Assembly (NCBI RefSeq): GCF_001667315.1
Contig: NZ_LZHT01000003.1
Span: 1 to 64,000, forward strand
Reading direction: 5' to 3'
Length of the DNA: 64,000 nt
Source of the DNA: Mycobacterium sp. 852002-10029_SCH5224772
GTDB lineage: Bacteria; Actinomycetota; Actinomycetes; Mycobacteriales; Mycobacteriaceae
A program made the position numbers and the translations under genes. A model generated the notes under the pieces. That model made no database searches. It worked only from the letters and a program-made list of their open reading frames with translations, and was not told where the DNA came from. Below, in pieces: positions 47,353 through 56,550 of this stretch; the first letter of the stretch is position 1; each line of letters starts with the position of its first letter.

Positions 47353-47400
47353 AGCGCCGCTCCTCCTCATCGCTACCCTCTGCATCGTCGCCGGCGGTCA
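47353..47400 (-). repeat. MIRU-type intercistronic repeat, rubB-tetR
   Basis: On the minus strand the element begins at the rubB stop TGA (47400-47398), continues CCGCCGGCGACGATGCAGAG, and ends GATGAGGAGGAGCGGCGC directly before the ATG of the TetR gene at 47352. It therefore supplies the Shine-Dalgarno (GAGGAGGAG) of the downstream gene. It is the best-conserved of the three copies in this window. Confidence 0.87.
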
Positions 47401-47583
47401 CGAACGGGCGACCTCCACCATCTCGAAGTCTGTTTTCGCCGCGCCGCAATCCGGGCAGCTCCAGTCCTCCGGGATATCGTCCCACCGGGTTCCGGGCGCG
47501 ATGCCGTCCTCCGGCCAGCCCTTGGCCTCGTCGTACTCGAATCCGCATTGCACGCAGATGAAGAGCTTGTAGTCCTCGCTCAT
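47398..47583 (-). CDS. rubB: Rubredoxin RubB
   Basis: The 61-residue iron protein has the two rubredoxin knuckles CVQCGFEY and CPDCGAAK that ligate a single Fe, with the conserved EDWSCP loop. It passes electrons to the alkane hydroxylase AlkB. The ATG at 47583 (MSEDYKLF) is preceded by GGAGAGGAG. It lies between rubA (23-nt gap) and the MIRU repeat. Corresponds to Rv3250c. Confidence 0.95.
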   Translation of the reverse strand: MSEDYKLFICVQCGFEYDEAKGWPEDGIAPGTRWDDIPEDWSCPDCGAAKTDFEMVEVARS

Positions 47584-47606
47584 CGGGTTCACTCCTCTCC
47601 GATTGC

Positions 47607-47777
47607 CTATCCAACTGTCGTAGTTTCGAAATCGACCTTCTCGCGCACCGCGCAATCGGGGCAGCACCAGTCGTCGGGAATATCAGCGAAGGGCGTGCCC
47701 GGCCGAAAGCCTTCCCGCGGAGCGCCTTTCGCCTCGTCATAGGTGTAGTCGCAGCCGGGGCAGCGGTAGGCGGTCAT
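47607..47777 (-). CDS. rubA: Rubredoxin RubA
   Basis: A 56-residue frame, [20 protein letters not shown] onward, has two Cys knuckles, CPGCDY and CPDCAV, with the loop PDDWCCP. The ATG overlaps the alkB stop by 4 nt (ATGA), so it is translationally coupled to its redox partner. It is the shorter of the two rubredoxins, corresponds to Rv3251c, and has an unusual extra Cys before the second knuckle (DWCCPDC). Confidence 0.94.
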   Translation of the reverse strand: MTAYRCPGCDYTYDEAKGAPREGFRPGTPFADIPDDWCCPDCAVREKVDFETTTVG

Positions 47778-49021
47778 GCCCGGGCCCCCTGGGCCCCGTA
47801 ACGCGCCAGCAGCTTCGCGCGCAGCCGGGGCGCAAGGTTGACCCGGGTGATGTCACCGTCGTAGTGCGCCAGTACCCGGTGGTCCATCACCTTGCGCCAC
47901 AGCGGCGGGAAGTAGGTCAGCGAGATCATCGACGCGTACCCGCTGGGCAGGTTGGGCGAGCCGTCCAGGCTGCGCAGCGTCTGGTAGCGCCGGGTCGGGT
48001 TGGCGTGGTGATCGCTGTGCCGCTGCAGGTGGTACAGGAACAGGTTGGTCACCACGTGGTCGGAATTCCAGCTGTGCACGGGGGTGCACCGCTCGTAGCG
48101 GCCGCTCGAATTCTGTTGCCGCAGAAGGCCGTAGTGCTCCAGGTAATTGACCGACTCGAGCAGGCTGAAACCGAAGACCGCCTGGATGATCACGAACGGG
48201 ATCAGCGCCGGCCCGAAGACCGCGATCAGCAGCCCCCACAACACCACCGACAGGGCCCAGGCGTTGAGCACGTCGTTGGACGGGTACGTTTTGGGATTCC
48301 ACGGACTGTTTCCCAGCCGGCGAATCCGCTGCGCTTCCAGCCGCAGTGACGAACGCAGGCTTCCGAAGACGCTGCGCGGCAAGAACTCCCAGAAGGTCTC
48401 CCCGAAGCGCGACGACGCCGGGTCCTCCGGGGTGGCCACCCGCACGTGGTGGCCGCGGTTGTGCTCGATGTAGAAGTGGCCGTAACAGGTCTGCGCCAGG
48501 GTGAGCTTGGACAGCCAGCGCTCCAGCGAATCCTTCTTGTGGCCCATCTCGTGCGCGGTGTTGATGCCGACGCCCCCGAGCACCCCGACCGACAACGCCA
48601 CGCCGAGTTTGCCGGCCCACCCCAGCGGGCCGTCATACCCCAGCCAGCTCAGGTTCGAGGCGGTGAACAGGTAGGCGCCGAAGACCACGCTCAGGTACTG
48701 GAACGGGATGAACGCGTAGGTGCAGTAGCGGTAGTACTTGTCGTTCTCCAGCTGCTCCATCACCTCGTCGGGCGGGTTCTGCCCGTCGGGGCCGAAGCGC
48801 AGGTCCAGGATCGGCAGCAGCACGTAGACCAGGATCGGCCCGATCCACAGTGGCACCTGCGCGGCGGCATGCCAGCCGAGCCGGTTCAACGCCCAGATGA
48901 GCGGCACCATCACGAACAACGCCGTCGGCGCGATCAGGCCCATCAGCCACAGGCGGCGCTTCCTGTCCCGCCACACGGGGGCGCCGCTTCTCTCGTCTAC
49001 CTGCGGCTCGAATGTGGTCAT
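47774..49021 (-). CDS. alkB: Alkane 1-monooxygenase AlkB
   Basis: AlkB is an integral-membrane diiron enzyme that oxidises n-alkanes to 1-alkanols. The 415-residue protein has about six spans and the three histidine boxes: NTAHEMGHKKDS, EHNRGHHVRVATPEDPASSR, and LQRHSDHHANPTRRYQ, plus NYLEHYGLLR, the alkane-hydroxylase signature. The ATG at 49021 is preceded by AAGGAGG. It leads alkB-rubA-rubB-tetR, as Rv3252c does. Confidence 0.97.
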   Translation of the reverse strand: MTTFEPQVDERSGAPVWRDRKRRLWLMGLIAPTALFVMVPLIWALNRLGWHAAAQVPLWIGPILVYVLLPILDLRFGPDGQNPPDEVMEQLENDKYYRYCTYAFIPFQYLSVVFGAYLFTASNLSWLGYDGPLGWAGKLGVALSVGVLGGVGINTAHEMGHKKDSLERWLSKLTLAQTCYGHFYIEHNRGHHVRVATPEDPASSRFGETFWEFLPRSVFGSLRSSLRLEAQRIRRLGNSPWNPKTYPSNDVLNAWALSVVLWGLLIAVFGPALIPFVIIQAVFGFSLLESVNYLEHYGLLRQQNSSGRYERCTPVHSWNSDHVVTNLFLYHLQRHSDHHANPTRRYQTLRSLDGSPNLPSGYASMISLTYFPPLWRKVMDHRVLAHYDGDITRVNLAPRLRAKLLARYGAQGARA

Positions 49022-49084
49022 ATGCCAAACCTCCTTGTGAGTCACACCACGTTGAGGTTGGACAATACCGGCGTTTGCGTCTCC

Positions 49085-49094
49085 TGTCTAGACA
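49085..49094. promoter_or_regulatory. TGTCTAGACA palindrome upstream of alkB
   Basis: A perfect 10-bp palindrome lies 64-73 bp before the alkB ATG, in the 100-bp gap to the permease gene, amid comparatively A+T-rich DNA suitable for a promoter. It is a candidate site for the TetR regulator of the alkB operon; the assignment rests on position alone. Confidence 0.45.
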
Positions 49095-49121
49095 AACACC
49101 ATTGTTTTGTAAAGTACGCCG

Positions 49122-50636
49122 TTACGGCACCGGGCTGTTGGGATCGGCCTCGAGCTCGTCGCTGCGCGCCGGCTCCGATTCCCGGCGTCCCTGGACCGAG
49201 TGCCGGTAGCCGTACCCGGCGTAGATCGCCGTGCCGACCACCAGCCAGACGGCGAACCGGACCCAGGTGAGCGCGGTGAGGTTGAGCATCAGCCACCCGC
49301 AGGCGGCGATCGAGGCGATCGGAAGCAGCGGTACCCATGGCGCCTTGAAACCACGCTCCAGGTCCGGCCTGGTCCGGCGCAGCACGATCACGCCGGCGGA
49401 GACCAGGACGAAGGCGAACAACGTTCCGACGTTGACCATCTCCTCGAGCTTGGTGATGGGGAACACCGACGCGGTCACGGCCACCACCAGGGCCACCAGC
49501 ACGGTGATCCGCACGGGGGTGCCCCGCGTGCCGGTCTTGGCCAGCGACCGCGGCAACAGACCGTCGCGCGCCATCGCGAACAGCACCCGGCACTGGCCGA
49601 GCATCAGCACCATCACCACGGTGGTCAACCCCGCCAGCGCGCCGATCGAGATGATCTTGCTGGCCCAGTGAATGCCGTTCGCGGTAAAGGCCGTCGCCAG
49701 GTTCGCCTGGCCGCGGCCCGGAACCGTTTTGAGTTCCGTGTAGGACACCATGCCGGACAGCACGATCGCGACCGCGACGTAGAGCACGGTCACGATGCCC
49801 AGCGACGCCAGGATCCCGCGGGGGACGTCGCGCTGCGGATTCCTGGTCTCCTCGGCCATGGTGGCCACGATGTCGAACCCGATGAACGCGAAGAAGACGA
49901 TGGACGCCCCCGCCAACAGGCCGTACCAGCCGTAGTGGCTGCTGTGCGCCCCGGTCAGCAACGACAGGACCGACTGGTCGATGCCGTTGGCCTCGTGACT
50001 CGCCTCAGGCTTGGGGATGAACGGCGAGTAGTTGGACCGCTTGATGTAGAAGGCGCCGACCACCACGACGAACAGCACGACCGACACCTTGATCGCGGTG
50101 ACCACCGCGGAGAACCTCGACGACAACTTGGTGCCCAACGCGATCAGCGTCGCCACCCCCGCGACGATCACCAGCGCGCCCCAGTCCACCTGGGCCGAAC
50201 CGAATCCGACTGTGCCACCGGCAAACCCGAACACCGTACCCAGGTAGCTCGACCAGCCCTTGGCCACCACGGCGGCGCCGATCGCCAATTCCAGCAGCAG
50301 GTTCCAGCCGATGATCCAGGCCAGGAACTCCCCGAAGGTCGCATACGAGAAGGTGTAGGCGCTACCGGCCACCGGCAGCGTCGAGGCGAACTCGGCGTAG
50401 CACAACGCCGCCAGCGCGCAGGTTCCCGCCGCGATCACGAACGACACCCAGATGGCCGGACCGGTGATGTCGCCGGTCGTCGAGGCGGTGACCGTGAAGA
50501 TGCCGGCGCCGATCACCACCGCGACGCCGAAGACGACCAGGTCCCACCAGGTCAGCTCCTTGCGCAGCTTGGTGTCCGGATCGTCGGTGTCGGCGATGGA
50601 TTGTTCGACCGACTTCGTCCGCCATCGATTGGCCAT
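49122..50636 (-). CDS. Cationic amino-acid permease (APC superfamily)
   Basis: The 504-residue membrane protein has about twelve spans and the APC hallmark GVAVVIGAGIFTVT in span 1, FASTLPVAGSAYTFSYATFG, and FFAFIGFDIVATMAEETRNP. It corresponds to Rv3253c and to the cationic amino-acid transporter subgroup. The ATG at 50636 begins MANRWRTKSVEQS. The far longer open frame upstream is antisense to the flavoprotein gene and is rejected. Substrate specificity is inferred only. Confidence 0.93.
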   Translation of the reverse strand: MANRWRTKSVEQSIADTDDPDTKLRKELTWWDLVVFGVAVVIGAGIFTVTASTTGDITGPAIWVSFVIAAGTCALAALCYAEFASTLPVAGSAYTFSYATFGEFLAWIIGWNLLLELAIGAAVVAKGWSSYLGTVFGFAGGTVGFGSAQVDWGALVIVAGVATLIALGTKLSSRFSAVVTAIKVSVVLFVVVVGAFYIKRSNYSPFIPKPEASHEANGIDQSVLSLLTGAHSSHYGWYGLLAGASIVFFAFIGFDIVATMAEETRNPQRDVPRGILASLGIVTVLYVAVAIVLSGMVSYTELKTVPGRGQANLATAFTANGIHWASKIISIGALAGLTTVVMVLMLGQCRVLFAMARDGLLPRSLAKTGTRGTPVRITVLVALVVAVTASVFPITKLEEMVNVGTLFAFVLVSAGVIVLRRTRPDLERGFKAPWVPLLPIASIAACGWLMLNLTALTWVRFAVWLVVGTAIYAGYGYRHSVQGRRESEPARSDELEADPNSPVP

Positions 50637-50699
50637 GCAACCGCCTTTCCCCAACGCTGGGAGCCATTGGTCCGACACAGTACTGGGTACTCCCCGCAA

Positions 50700-52100
50700 A
50701 TGCCGGACAGCAAAGCAAACACGAGGGACCATGCGGTGGTCGTCGGCGGGAGCATCGCCGGATTGTGCGCCGCGCGGGTGCTTTCGGACGCGTATTCGCG
50801 GGTGACGGTCTACGAGCGCGACGAGTTGCCGGCGATCCCGGCGAACCGGGCGACGGTGCCCCAGGACCGCCATCTGCACATGTTGATGGCGCGCGGGGCG
50901 ATCGAATTCGAGAACCTCTTCCCCGGCCTGCTCGACGACATGGTGGCCGCCGGCGTGCCCAAGCTGGAGAACCGGCCCGACTGCATCCACCTGGGCGCCG
51001 CGGGCCATGTCCTGGGCACGGGGCAAACCCTGCGCGACGAATTCACCGCCTACGTGCCCAGCCGCCCGCATCTGGAATGGCAGCTGCGCAAACGGGTTCA
51101 CGACCTCGACAACGTCACCATCGTGCGGCGCTCGGTGGCCGAACCGCGGTTCGACCGCGTGGGACAACGGGTGACCGGCGTGCTGGTGGATCCCGTCCAT
51201 CCCGACGACGGCGAGCCAGAATTCATAGCCGCCGACCTCGTCGTCGACGCGGCGGGGCGGGGCACCCGGCTGCCGGCGTGGTTGACGCAATGGGGATTCG
51301 CGCGCCCTGTCGAACAGGCCGTCGACATCGGCATCAACTACGCCACCCAGCAGTTCCGCATCCCCGACGGGCTGATCGCGGAGAAGGTCGTGGTCGCCGG
51401 CGCCTCCCACGACCAATCCCTGGGGCTGGGCATGCTGTGCTACGAGGACGGCACCTGGGTCCTGACCACCTTCGGCGTCGCCCACGTGAAACCGCCGAGG
51501 ACCTTCCCCGAGATGCTGGCGCTGGCCGAACAGCTGCTGCCCGCCCACTTCACCGCGGCGCTGGCGCGCGCCGAGCCGCTCGGCGATCCCGCTTTCCACG
51601 CCTTTCCGGCCAGCAAGTGGCGCCGCTACGACAAGCTGGACCGCTTCCCGGGCGGCATCGTCGCCTTCGGCGACGCGGTGGCCAGCTTCAACCCCACCTT
51701 CGGGCAGGGCATGACGATGACCTCGTTGCAGGCCGGCCATCTGCGCCGCGCGCTGCAAGGCCCCGACGATCGACTGGCCGCCGTGCTCAACCGGGCCACC
51801 GCCAAGAGCACGTTTCCGGTGTGGATGATGAACGCCATCGGCGACATCACCTTCCACCACGCCGCCACGTCGGGACCGATTCCCTGGTGGTGGCGTCCCT
51901 CCGGTGCGCTGTTCGACCAATTCCTGGGGGCCGCCGAAACCGAACCCGTTCTGGCGGAATGGTTTTTGCGCCGGTTCTCGCTGCTGGACAGCCTCTATAT
52001 GGTTCCGCCACCGCGGATCATCGGCCGTGCCATCGCGCACAACGCCGGGCTGTGGCTGGGTCAGCGGCGCCGGACCCCTACAGCCCTACCGTCGCCCTGA
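50700..52100 (+). CDS. FAD-dependent oxidoreductase, Rv3254-like
   Basis: The 466-residue flavoprotein has the N-terminal dinucleotide fold HAVVVGGSIAGLCAARVLSD and the second FAD motif GIVAFGDAVASFNPTFGQGM, as in PHBH/squalene-epoxidase-like monooxygenases and geranylgeranyl-reductase-like enzymes. It corresponds to Rv3254. The reaction is not known. The ATG at 50700 is divergent from the permease gene (63 bp) and the 3' end overlaps manA by 23 bp. Confidence 0.9.
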   Translation: MPDSKANTRDHAVVVGGSIAGLCAARVLSDAYSRVTVYERDELPAIPANRATVPQDRHLHMLMARGAIEFENLFPGLLDDMVAAGVPKLENRPDCIHLGAAGHVLGTGQTLRDEFTAYVPSRPHLEWQLRKRVHDLDNVTIVRRSVAEPRFDRVGQRVTGVLVDPVHPDDGEPEFIAADLVVDAAGRGTRLPAWLTQWGFARPVEQAVDIGINYATQQFRIPDGLIAEKVVVAGASHDQSLGLGMLCYEDGTWVLTTFGVAHVKPPRTFPEMLALAEQLLPAHFTAALARAEPLGDPAFHAFPASKWRRYDKLDRFPGGIVAFGDAVASFNPTFGQGMTMTSLQAGHLRRALQGPDDRLAAVLNRATAKSTFPVWMMNAIGDITFHHAATSGPIPWWWRPSGALFDQFLGAAETEPVLAEWFLRRFSLLDSLYMVPPPRIIGRAIAHNAGLWLGQRRRTPTALPSP

Positions 52101-53304
52101 ACAGCTTGCTGGGCTCGTGCGCGACCAGCCGAATCGGGGCGTCGTCGGCCGCCACCCAGGCGGCCATCCCCCGCTTCAGCGTCAGCGAACCGGATTTGCC
52201 GTGCACCGTCGTGCAGCCCTGGATGCACAACAGGATCTGCGGCCCGTCGTGGCTGCACGTCGCGTCCACCTCGTGGCCGACGTACTCCTCCTCCAGCTCC
52301 AACAGCGCGACGGCGAACTCGTCCGCCGGCGTCTCATAGATCAGCCCGAAGCCCTCGCGGCGAATGTGCGGCCGCAGCTGCTCCTCGGTGGTGGGCGCGA
52401 AGTCGAGCACCCGCAGCAGCTCGGGTACGTCGACGTGCTTGGGGGTCAGGCCACCACGTAACACGTTGTCGGAGTTGGCCATCACCTCCACCGCGAAACC
52501 CCGCAGATAGGTGTGCAGGTTGCCGGCCGACACGAAGATGGCCTCACCCGGGGCCAGGCTGACGCGGTTGAGCAGCAGCGCCGCCAGCACCCCGGCATCG
52601 CCGGGATAGCGTTCGCCGAGCTCGAGCACCGTCTTGGCCTCGGCCGCGAATTCCGTTGCCCCCGAACTGAGGTAGGCGATGGCGCCGTCGAGCACGGCGG
52701 GCACCAGCACGTCGATGTCGGGCTGCGGCGCGGTGATCCACGTGGTGAACAGCGCGCGCAGACCGTCGGCGTCGGACTGGTCGTTCAGCAGGTCGATGAA
52801 GGGGTCGAGGTCGGAGACGGCCAGCGCCTGCAGCAACTCGACCGTGCGCGACGCGGGGCGGAACCCGGCCAGCGCCTCGAACGGGTGCAGCGCCACCAGC
52901 AACTCCGGCTTGTGCGAGGTGTCGCGGTAGTTGCGCACCGGCGAGGTCAGCGGGATGCCGACCCGCTCCTCGCGCAGGTAACCCTCGGCCGCCTGCGCGG
53001 CGCTCGGGTGCGCCTGCAACGACAGCGGCTCGTCGGCGGCCAGCACCTTCACCAGGAAGGGCAGCACGTCACCGAAGCGGGCCCGCGACCCCGGCCCGAG
53101 CTGACCCTCCGGGTCGGCGTCGAGCGCCTCGAGCAAGGTGATCTCACCGTTGCCGGTTTCCAGCCAGGCCGGATCGCCCGGGTGGGCGCCGAACCAGAGC
53201 TCGGCCTCCGGATGCGCCGCCGGAACCGGACGCTCGGTGAACTCGGCGATGGCCGTACGCGAACCCCACGCGTACGTTCTCAAGGCCCCGCGAAGCACTT
53301 CCAC
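52078..53304 (-). CDS. manA: Mannose-6-phosphate isomerase, class I
   Basis: ManA interconverts fructose-6-phosphate and mannose-6-phosphate, feeding GDP-mannose for PIMs, LAM and mannosylated proteins. The 408-residue cupin protein has the zinc-site motifs LSLQAHPS and the Glu in HKPELLVAL, and the signature YLRGFAVEVMANSDNVLRGG. It starts at a GTG. It lies at the 3' end of a manB-tobH-manA run on the minus strand and corresponds to Rv3255c. Confidence 0.95.
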   Translation of the reverse strand: MEVLRGALRTYAWGSRTAIAEFTERPVPAAHPEAELWFGAHPGDPAWLETGNGEITLLEALDADPEGQLGPGSRARFGDVLPFLVKVLAADEPLSLQAHPSAAQAAEGYLREERVGIPLTSPVRNYRDTSHKPELLVALHPFEALAGFRPASRTVELLQALAVSDLDPFIDLLNDQSDADGLRALFTTWITAPQPDIDVLVPAVLDGAIAYLSSGATEFAAEAKTVLELGERYPGDAGVLAALLLNRVSLAPGEAIFVSAGNLHTYLRGFAVEVMANSDNVLRGGLTPKHVDVPELLRVLDFAPTTEEQLRPHIRREGFGLIYETPADEFAVALLELEEEYVGHEVDATCSHDGPQILLCIQGCTTVHGKSGSLTLKRGMAAWVAADDAPIRLVAHEPSKLFRATVGL

Positions 53305-53312
53305 TGTCTTCT

Positions 53313-54413
53313 TTATCCCCGCACCAGTCGCATGTAAACCGCGGCCATCTCCAGCCGGACGGCTAATACTGCCAGCTGCTGCTCGGCGCGACCGGGGCCC
53401 CCCAGCGCAGGCGAAACGCCGGAACCCGCCGCGCCGCCGGGTCCGTCGGGCACATCCTCGGCGGCGAGCAGGTACACGTCGTCGAGCCCGGCCGTCCGGG
53501 CGGCCACCAGCGTCTGCTCGGACGCCAGGATGACCGCCAGCACCCGCAGCCGCTGCGGCAGCGGCCCGTCGATCTCTTCGTCGTGGAACAGGGCGGCGTC
53601 GGGATCGTCAAGGCCGCTCGACGCCGCGGCGCGCAGGCCGACCACCGCGTCCGCCAGCCCGGTGGCCGGGATCACCTGATTCGCGACACGCAGCAGCACC
53701 GAGCTGCCGTGCCGCGCCAGCGCCAGCGTCGCGGCGCCGTCGCCGGCCAGCGCGATCTGGCGATCGGCGATCCGCGCGGCCAGCAGCTTGGCCGGATTGG
53801 TGAACAGCTCGCGGGCGGCGCTGTTGCGCAGCGCCTCGGCGTCGAGCTCGTCGGCGAGCAAGCCCAGGTCGACGCTGGGCCGCGGGTCCACGGCGTGCAG
53901 CACGGCCAGTCCGACGGCCAGATAACGGCACAGCCCGAATTCGTCGGGAATCCCCAGCCGGGGCGCCAGGATCGCCGCGCGCCCGGCGGTGGCATCCCGC
54001 AGCGGACCCTCGAAGGGCGCCGCCACTACGACCCGCGCGCCGCGGCGCGCGCCGGTCGCGGCGGCGGCGACCAGCGCCGGGTCGGCGGGGTCGTCGCCCG
54101 CGACGATCAGCACGTCGAGCGGGCCCATCCACGGGGGCGCCTCGGCGGCGAGGGTGAACGGCTGGGACGCCACCGCCCCCAGCGTCGCGGCCAGCATCAC
54201 CCCGGCGGTCTCGGCGGTGCCGCGACCGGCCACCCAGATCACGCTGCGCGGACGGTCCTCGACCCGCAGCGGGTCCAGCGCGCCCTCCTGGACGGCGGTG
54301 GCGACCGCACGCACCTGCGCGCCGGCCGACGACGCCGCCCGCAGCAGGCCATCGCGGTCGGCGGTCAGCAGGCCCTCGGTGTCTTCGAGATCGATCGCCC
54401 CGGTGGCGTTCAC
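53313..54413 (-). CDS. SIS-like TobH-family protein (Rv3256c)
   Basis: The 366-residue protein has an N-terminal half with SVIWVAGRGTAETAGVMLAA and LDVLIVAGDDPADPALVAAA, resembling a sugar-isomerase (SIS) fold. It is called TobH in some annotations. The GTG start overlaps the manB stop by 4 nt, and manA follows 8 nt downstream, so it is embedded in the mannose-phosphate operon and probably contributes to GDP-mannose formation. No activity is assigned. Confidence 0.88.
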   Translation of the reverse strand: MNATGAIDLEDTEGLLTADRDGLLRAASSAGAQVRAVATAVQEGALDPLRVEDRPRSVIWVAGRGTAETAGVMLAATLGAVASQPFTLAAEAPPWMGPLDVLIVAGDDPADPALVAAAATGARRGARVVVAAPFEGPLRDATAGRAAILAPRLGIPDEFGLCRYLAVGLAVLHAVDPRPSVDLGLLADELDAEALRNSAARELFTNPAKLLAARIADRQIALAGDGAATLALARHGSSVLLRVANQVIPATGLADAVVGLRAAASSGLDDPDAALFHDEEIDGPLPQRLRVLAVILASEQTLVAARTAGLDDVYLLAAEDVPDGPGGAAGSGVSPALGGPGRAEQQLAVLAVRLEMAAVYMRLVRG

Positions 54414-55816
54414 GGAGCGGCCTTCGCGCGCGACGTCTGCGCGGCGATTTCGGCGCTGATCTGGGCGACCACCGCGTCGACATCCTCGGCGGTGCGGCCC
54501 TCCACGTTGAGCCGCAGCAACGGCTCGGTGTTGGAGCTGCGCAGGTTGAACCAATTGCCGTCGCCCAGGTCCGCCGTCACCCCGTCCACGTGATCGAGGG
54601 AGTGGATGCGGGCGCCGAACGATCTCAGCACGGCTTCGGTGCATTGCGCGGCGTCGGCGACGGTGAAGTTGATCTCGCCCGACGATTCGTAGCGCTGGTA
54701 GTCCGCGGTCAGCTCCGATAACGGGCGGTCCTGCTCGCCGAGCGCGGCCAGCACGTACAGCGCCGCCAGCATCCCGGAGTCGGCGCCCCAGAAGTCGCGG
54801 AAGTAGTAGTGCGCCGAATGTTCGCCGCCGAAGATCGCGCCGGTGTCGGCCATCAGCGCCTTGATATAGGAGTGGCCCACCCGGGACCGCAGCGGCGTGC
54901 CGCCGCGCTCGCTGACCAGTTCGGGCACCGCGCGGGAGGTGATCACGTTGTGGATGATCGTCGCGCCGATCTCGCGGCCCAGCTCCCGGGCGGCCACCAG
55001 GCTGGTCACCGTCGACGGCGACACGGGGTTGCCGCGTTCGTCGACGACGAAACAGCGATCGGCGTCCCCGTCGAACGCCAGCCCGATGTCGGCGCCGGTC
55101 TCGCGCACAAACGTCTGCAGGTCCACCAGGTTGGCGGGTTCGAGCGGGTTGGCCTCGTGATTGGGAAAGGAGCCGTCGAGCTCGAAGTACAACGGCAACA
55201 ACGTGATCGCGCCGATCGGGCCCAGCGCCGCGGGCGTGGTCAGACCGGCCATGCCGTTGCCGGCGTCCACGGCCACCCGCAGCGGGCGCAGCCCGGAGGT
55301 GTCCACCAGGGACCGCAGGTATTGCCCGTAGTCGGCCAGGACGTCGCGGTCGGTGACCGTTCCGGGCTGGCCGTCGTAGCCCGCAGAGCCCTCGATGCCG
55401 GCAATCACGTCGTCGGCGATGACGCGCAACCCGCTCTCGGCGCCGACCGGTTTGGCCCCCGCCCGGCACAGCTTGATTCCGTTGTAGGCGGCCGGGTTAT
55501 GGCTCGCGGTGAACATCGCGCCGGGGCAGTCCAGCAACCCGGAGGCGAAGTAGAGCTGATCGGTGGAGGCCAAACCGATGCGCACCACGTCGAGACCCTG
55601 GCCGGTGACGCCGGAGGCGAAGGCGGCGGCGAGCGTGGGCGAACTGTCGCGCATGTCGTGGCCGATCACCACTTGGCCGGCCCCCTCGGCGCGCATCAGT
55701 CTGGCGAAGGCTGCGCCCAGATCGGTGACCAGCGGCTGGTCGAGCTCTTCGCCGACTAGACCACGCACGTCGTACGCCTTGACGACACGGTGGACAGTCG
55801 CGGCGGGCCGAGACAT
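54410..55816 (-). CDS. manB: Phosphomannomutase/phosphoglucomutase
   Basis: The enzyme converts mannose-6-phosphate to mannose-1-phosphate. The 468-residue protein has the phosphoserine loop MFTASHNPAAYNG (Ser105), metal-binding DGDADRCFV (about 252), the sugar-specificity loop GGEHSAHYYFRDFW and the C-terminal RSSNTEPLLRLNVEG. It corresponds to Rv3257c and is the first gene of a manB-tobH-manA transcript. Confidence 0.96.
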   Translation of the reverse strand: MSRPAATVHRVVKAYDVRGLVGEELDQPLVTDLGAAFARLMRAEGAGQVVIGHDMRDSSPTLAAAFASGVTGQGLDVVRIGLASTDQLYFASGLLDCPGAMFTASHNPAAYNGIKLCRAGAKPVGAESGLRVIADDVIAGIEGSAGYDGQPGTVTDRDVLADYGQYLRSLVDTSGLRPLRVAVDAGNGMAGLTTPAALGPIGAITLLPLYFELDGSFPNHEANPLEPANLVDLQTFVRETGADIGLAFDGDADRCFVVDERGNPVSPSTVTSLVAARELGREIGATIIHNVITSRAVPELVSERGGTPLRSRVGHSYIKALMADTGAIFGGEHSAHYYFRDFWGADSGMLAALYVLAALGEQDRPLSELTADYQRYESSGEINFTVADAAQCTEAVLRSFGARIHSLDHVDGVTADLGDGNWFNLRSSNTEPLLRLNVEGRTAEDVDAVVAQISAEIAAQTSRAKAAP

Positions 55817-55906
55817 GGGGGACTCCTGACGACGTGAACTCTTGGCCGTCAGCCTATCGGGCCAAAGAGAACACGAGCCGGCGCGGTGCGCGCGAATTTA
55901 GCTTGG

Positions 55907-56362
55907 CTAGTCGCTGGGATCGGGCAACACGCGCAGATGCCCGCGGCGCCGTCCGGACCGATGCTCGGGCGGCGCGAACACGCTGCTGCTCGGCGCGGTG
56001 GCCTGAGAGCCGCCGTGATGGATGTGCGGATCGACGAAGCCGGTCGCGGGCGATCCGGTGCCACCGTAGGGCGCGCCGTGATCCCCCGAACCGCCCTCGC
56101 GGACCGCGTCGGCCAGGGCGACCAGGTCGTCCTCGTCAGGGTGGTTGGGCTCAGAAACGAGGGGACCGGCATGGCGCACCAGCTCCCATCCGCGGGGGGC
56201 GGTGATCCGGCCGGCGTGGTTGACGCACAAATCCCAGGAATGCGGTTCCCGAGCGGTCGCCAGCGGGCCGACGACTGCCGTCGAGTCCGAATAGACGAAC
56301 GTTAGGGTCGCCACGGCGTAGTGCGGGCACCCGGGCCGGCAACAGCGACGGGGAACGTTCAC
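55907..56362 (-). CDS. DUF3499-family protein (Rv3258c)
   Basis: The conserved core, VPRRCCRPGCPHYAVATLTF to WDLCVNHAGRITAPRGWELV, contains four Cys and a His spaced like a small zinc-binding domain; the C-terminal third is low-complexity. It corresponds to Rv3258c. The GTG at 56362 gives 151 residues; a GTG at 56383 preceded by GGGGGC would add seven. It is divergent from the Rv3259-like gene. Actinobacterial, no known function. Confidence 0.87.
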   Translation of the reverse strand: MNVPRRCCRPGCPHYAVATLTFVYSDSTAVVGPLATAREPHSWDLCVNHAGRITAPRGWELVRHAGPLVSEPNHPDEDDLVALADAVREGGSGDHGAPYGGTGSPATGFVDPHIHHGGSQATAPSSSVFAPPEHRSGRRRGHLRVLPDPSD

Positions 56363-56550
56363 GTTCGAAAGGCTATCGTGCACAAACGCCCCCGAAGCGC
56401 CGGACACGCGCAACTCCCCGGCCGCCGATGTGCAACCGTTACCATCGGCGCGTGGGTGATTCGCGCAGCTCCCCGCGAAGTGATCGGTTTTCGGACGGAT
56501 CGGCTCCGCGCCGACCGGACACCCATCGACTCTTCCGCAGGGGTCGCGAG

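Noticed and set aside
49200..50699. N-terminal 500 codons of the long frame ending in the Rv3254-like flavoprotein
   Set aside because: This part is antisense to the permease gene. The FAD-binding motif starts right after the ATG at 50700, fixing the real start.
50637..52040. Upstream extension of the permease frame on the minus strand
   Set aside because: Antisense to the flavoprotein gene; the permease begins at 50636 with a normal APC N-terminus.
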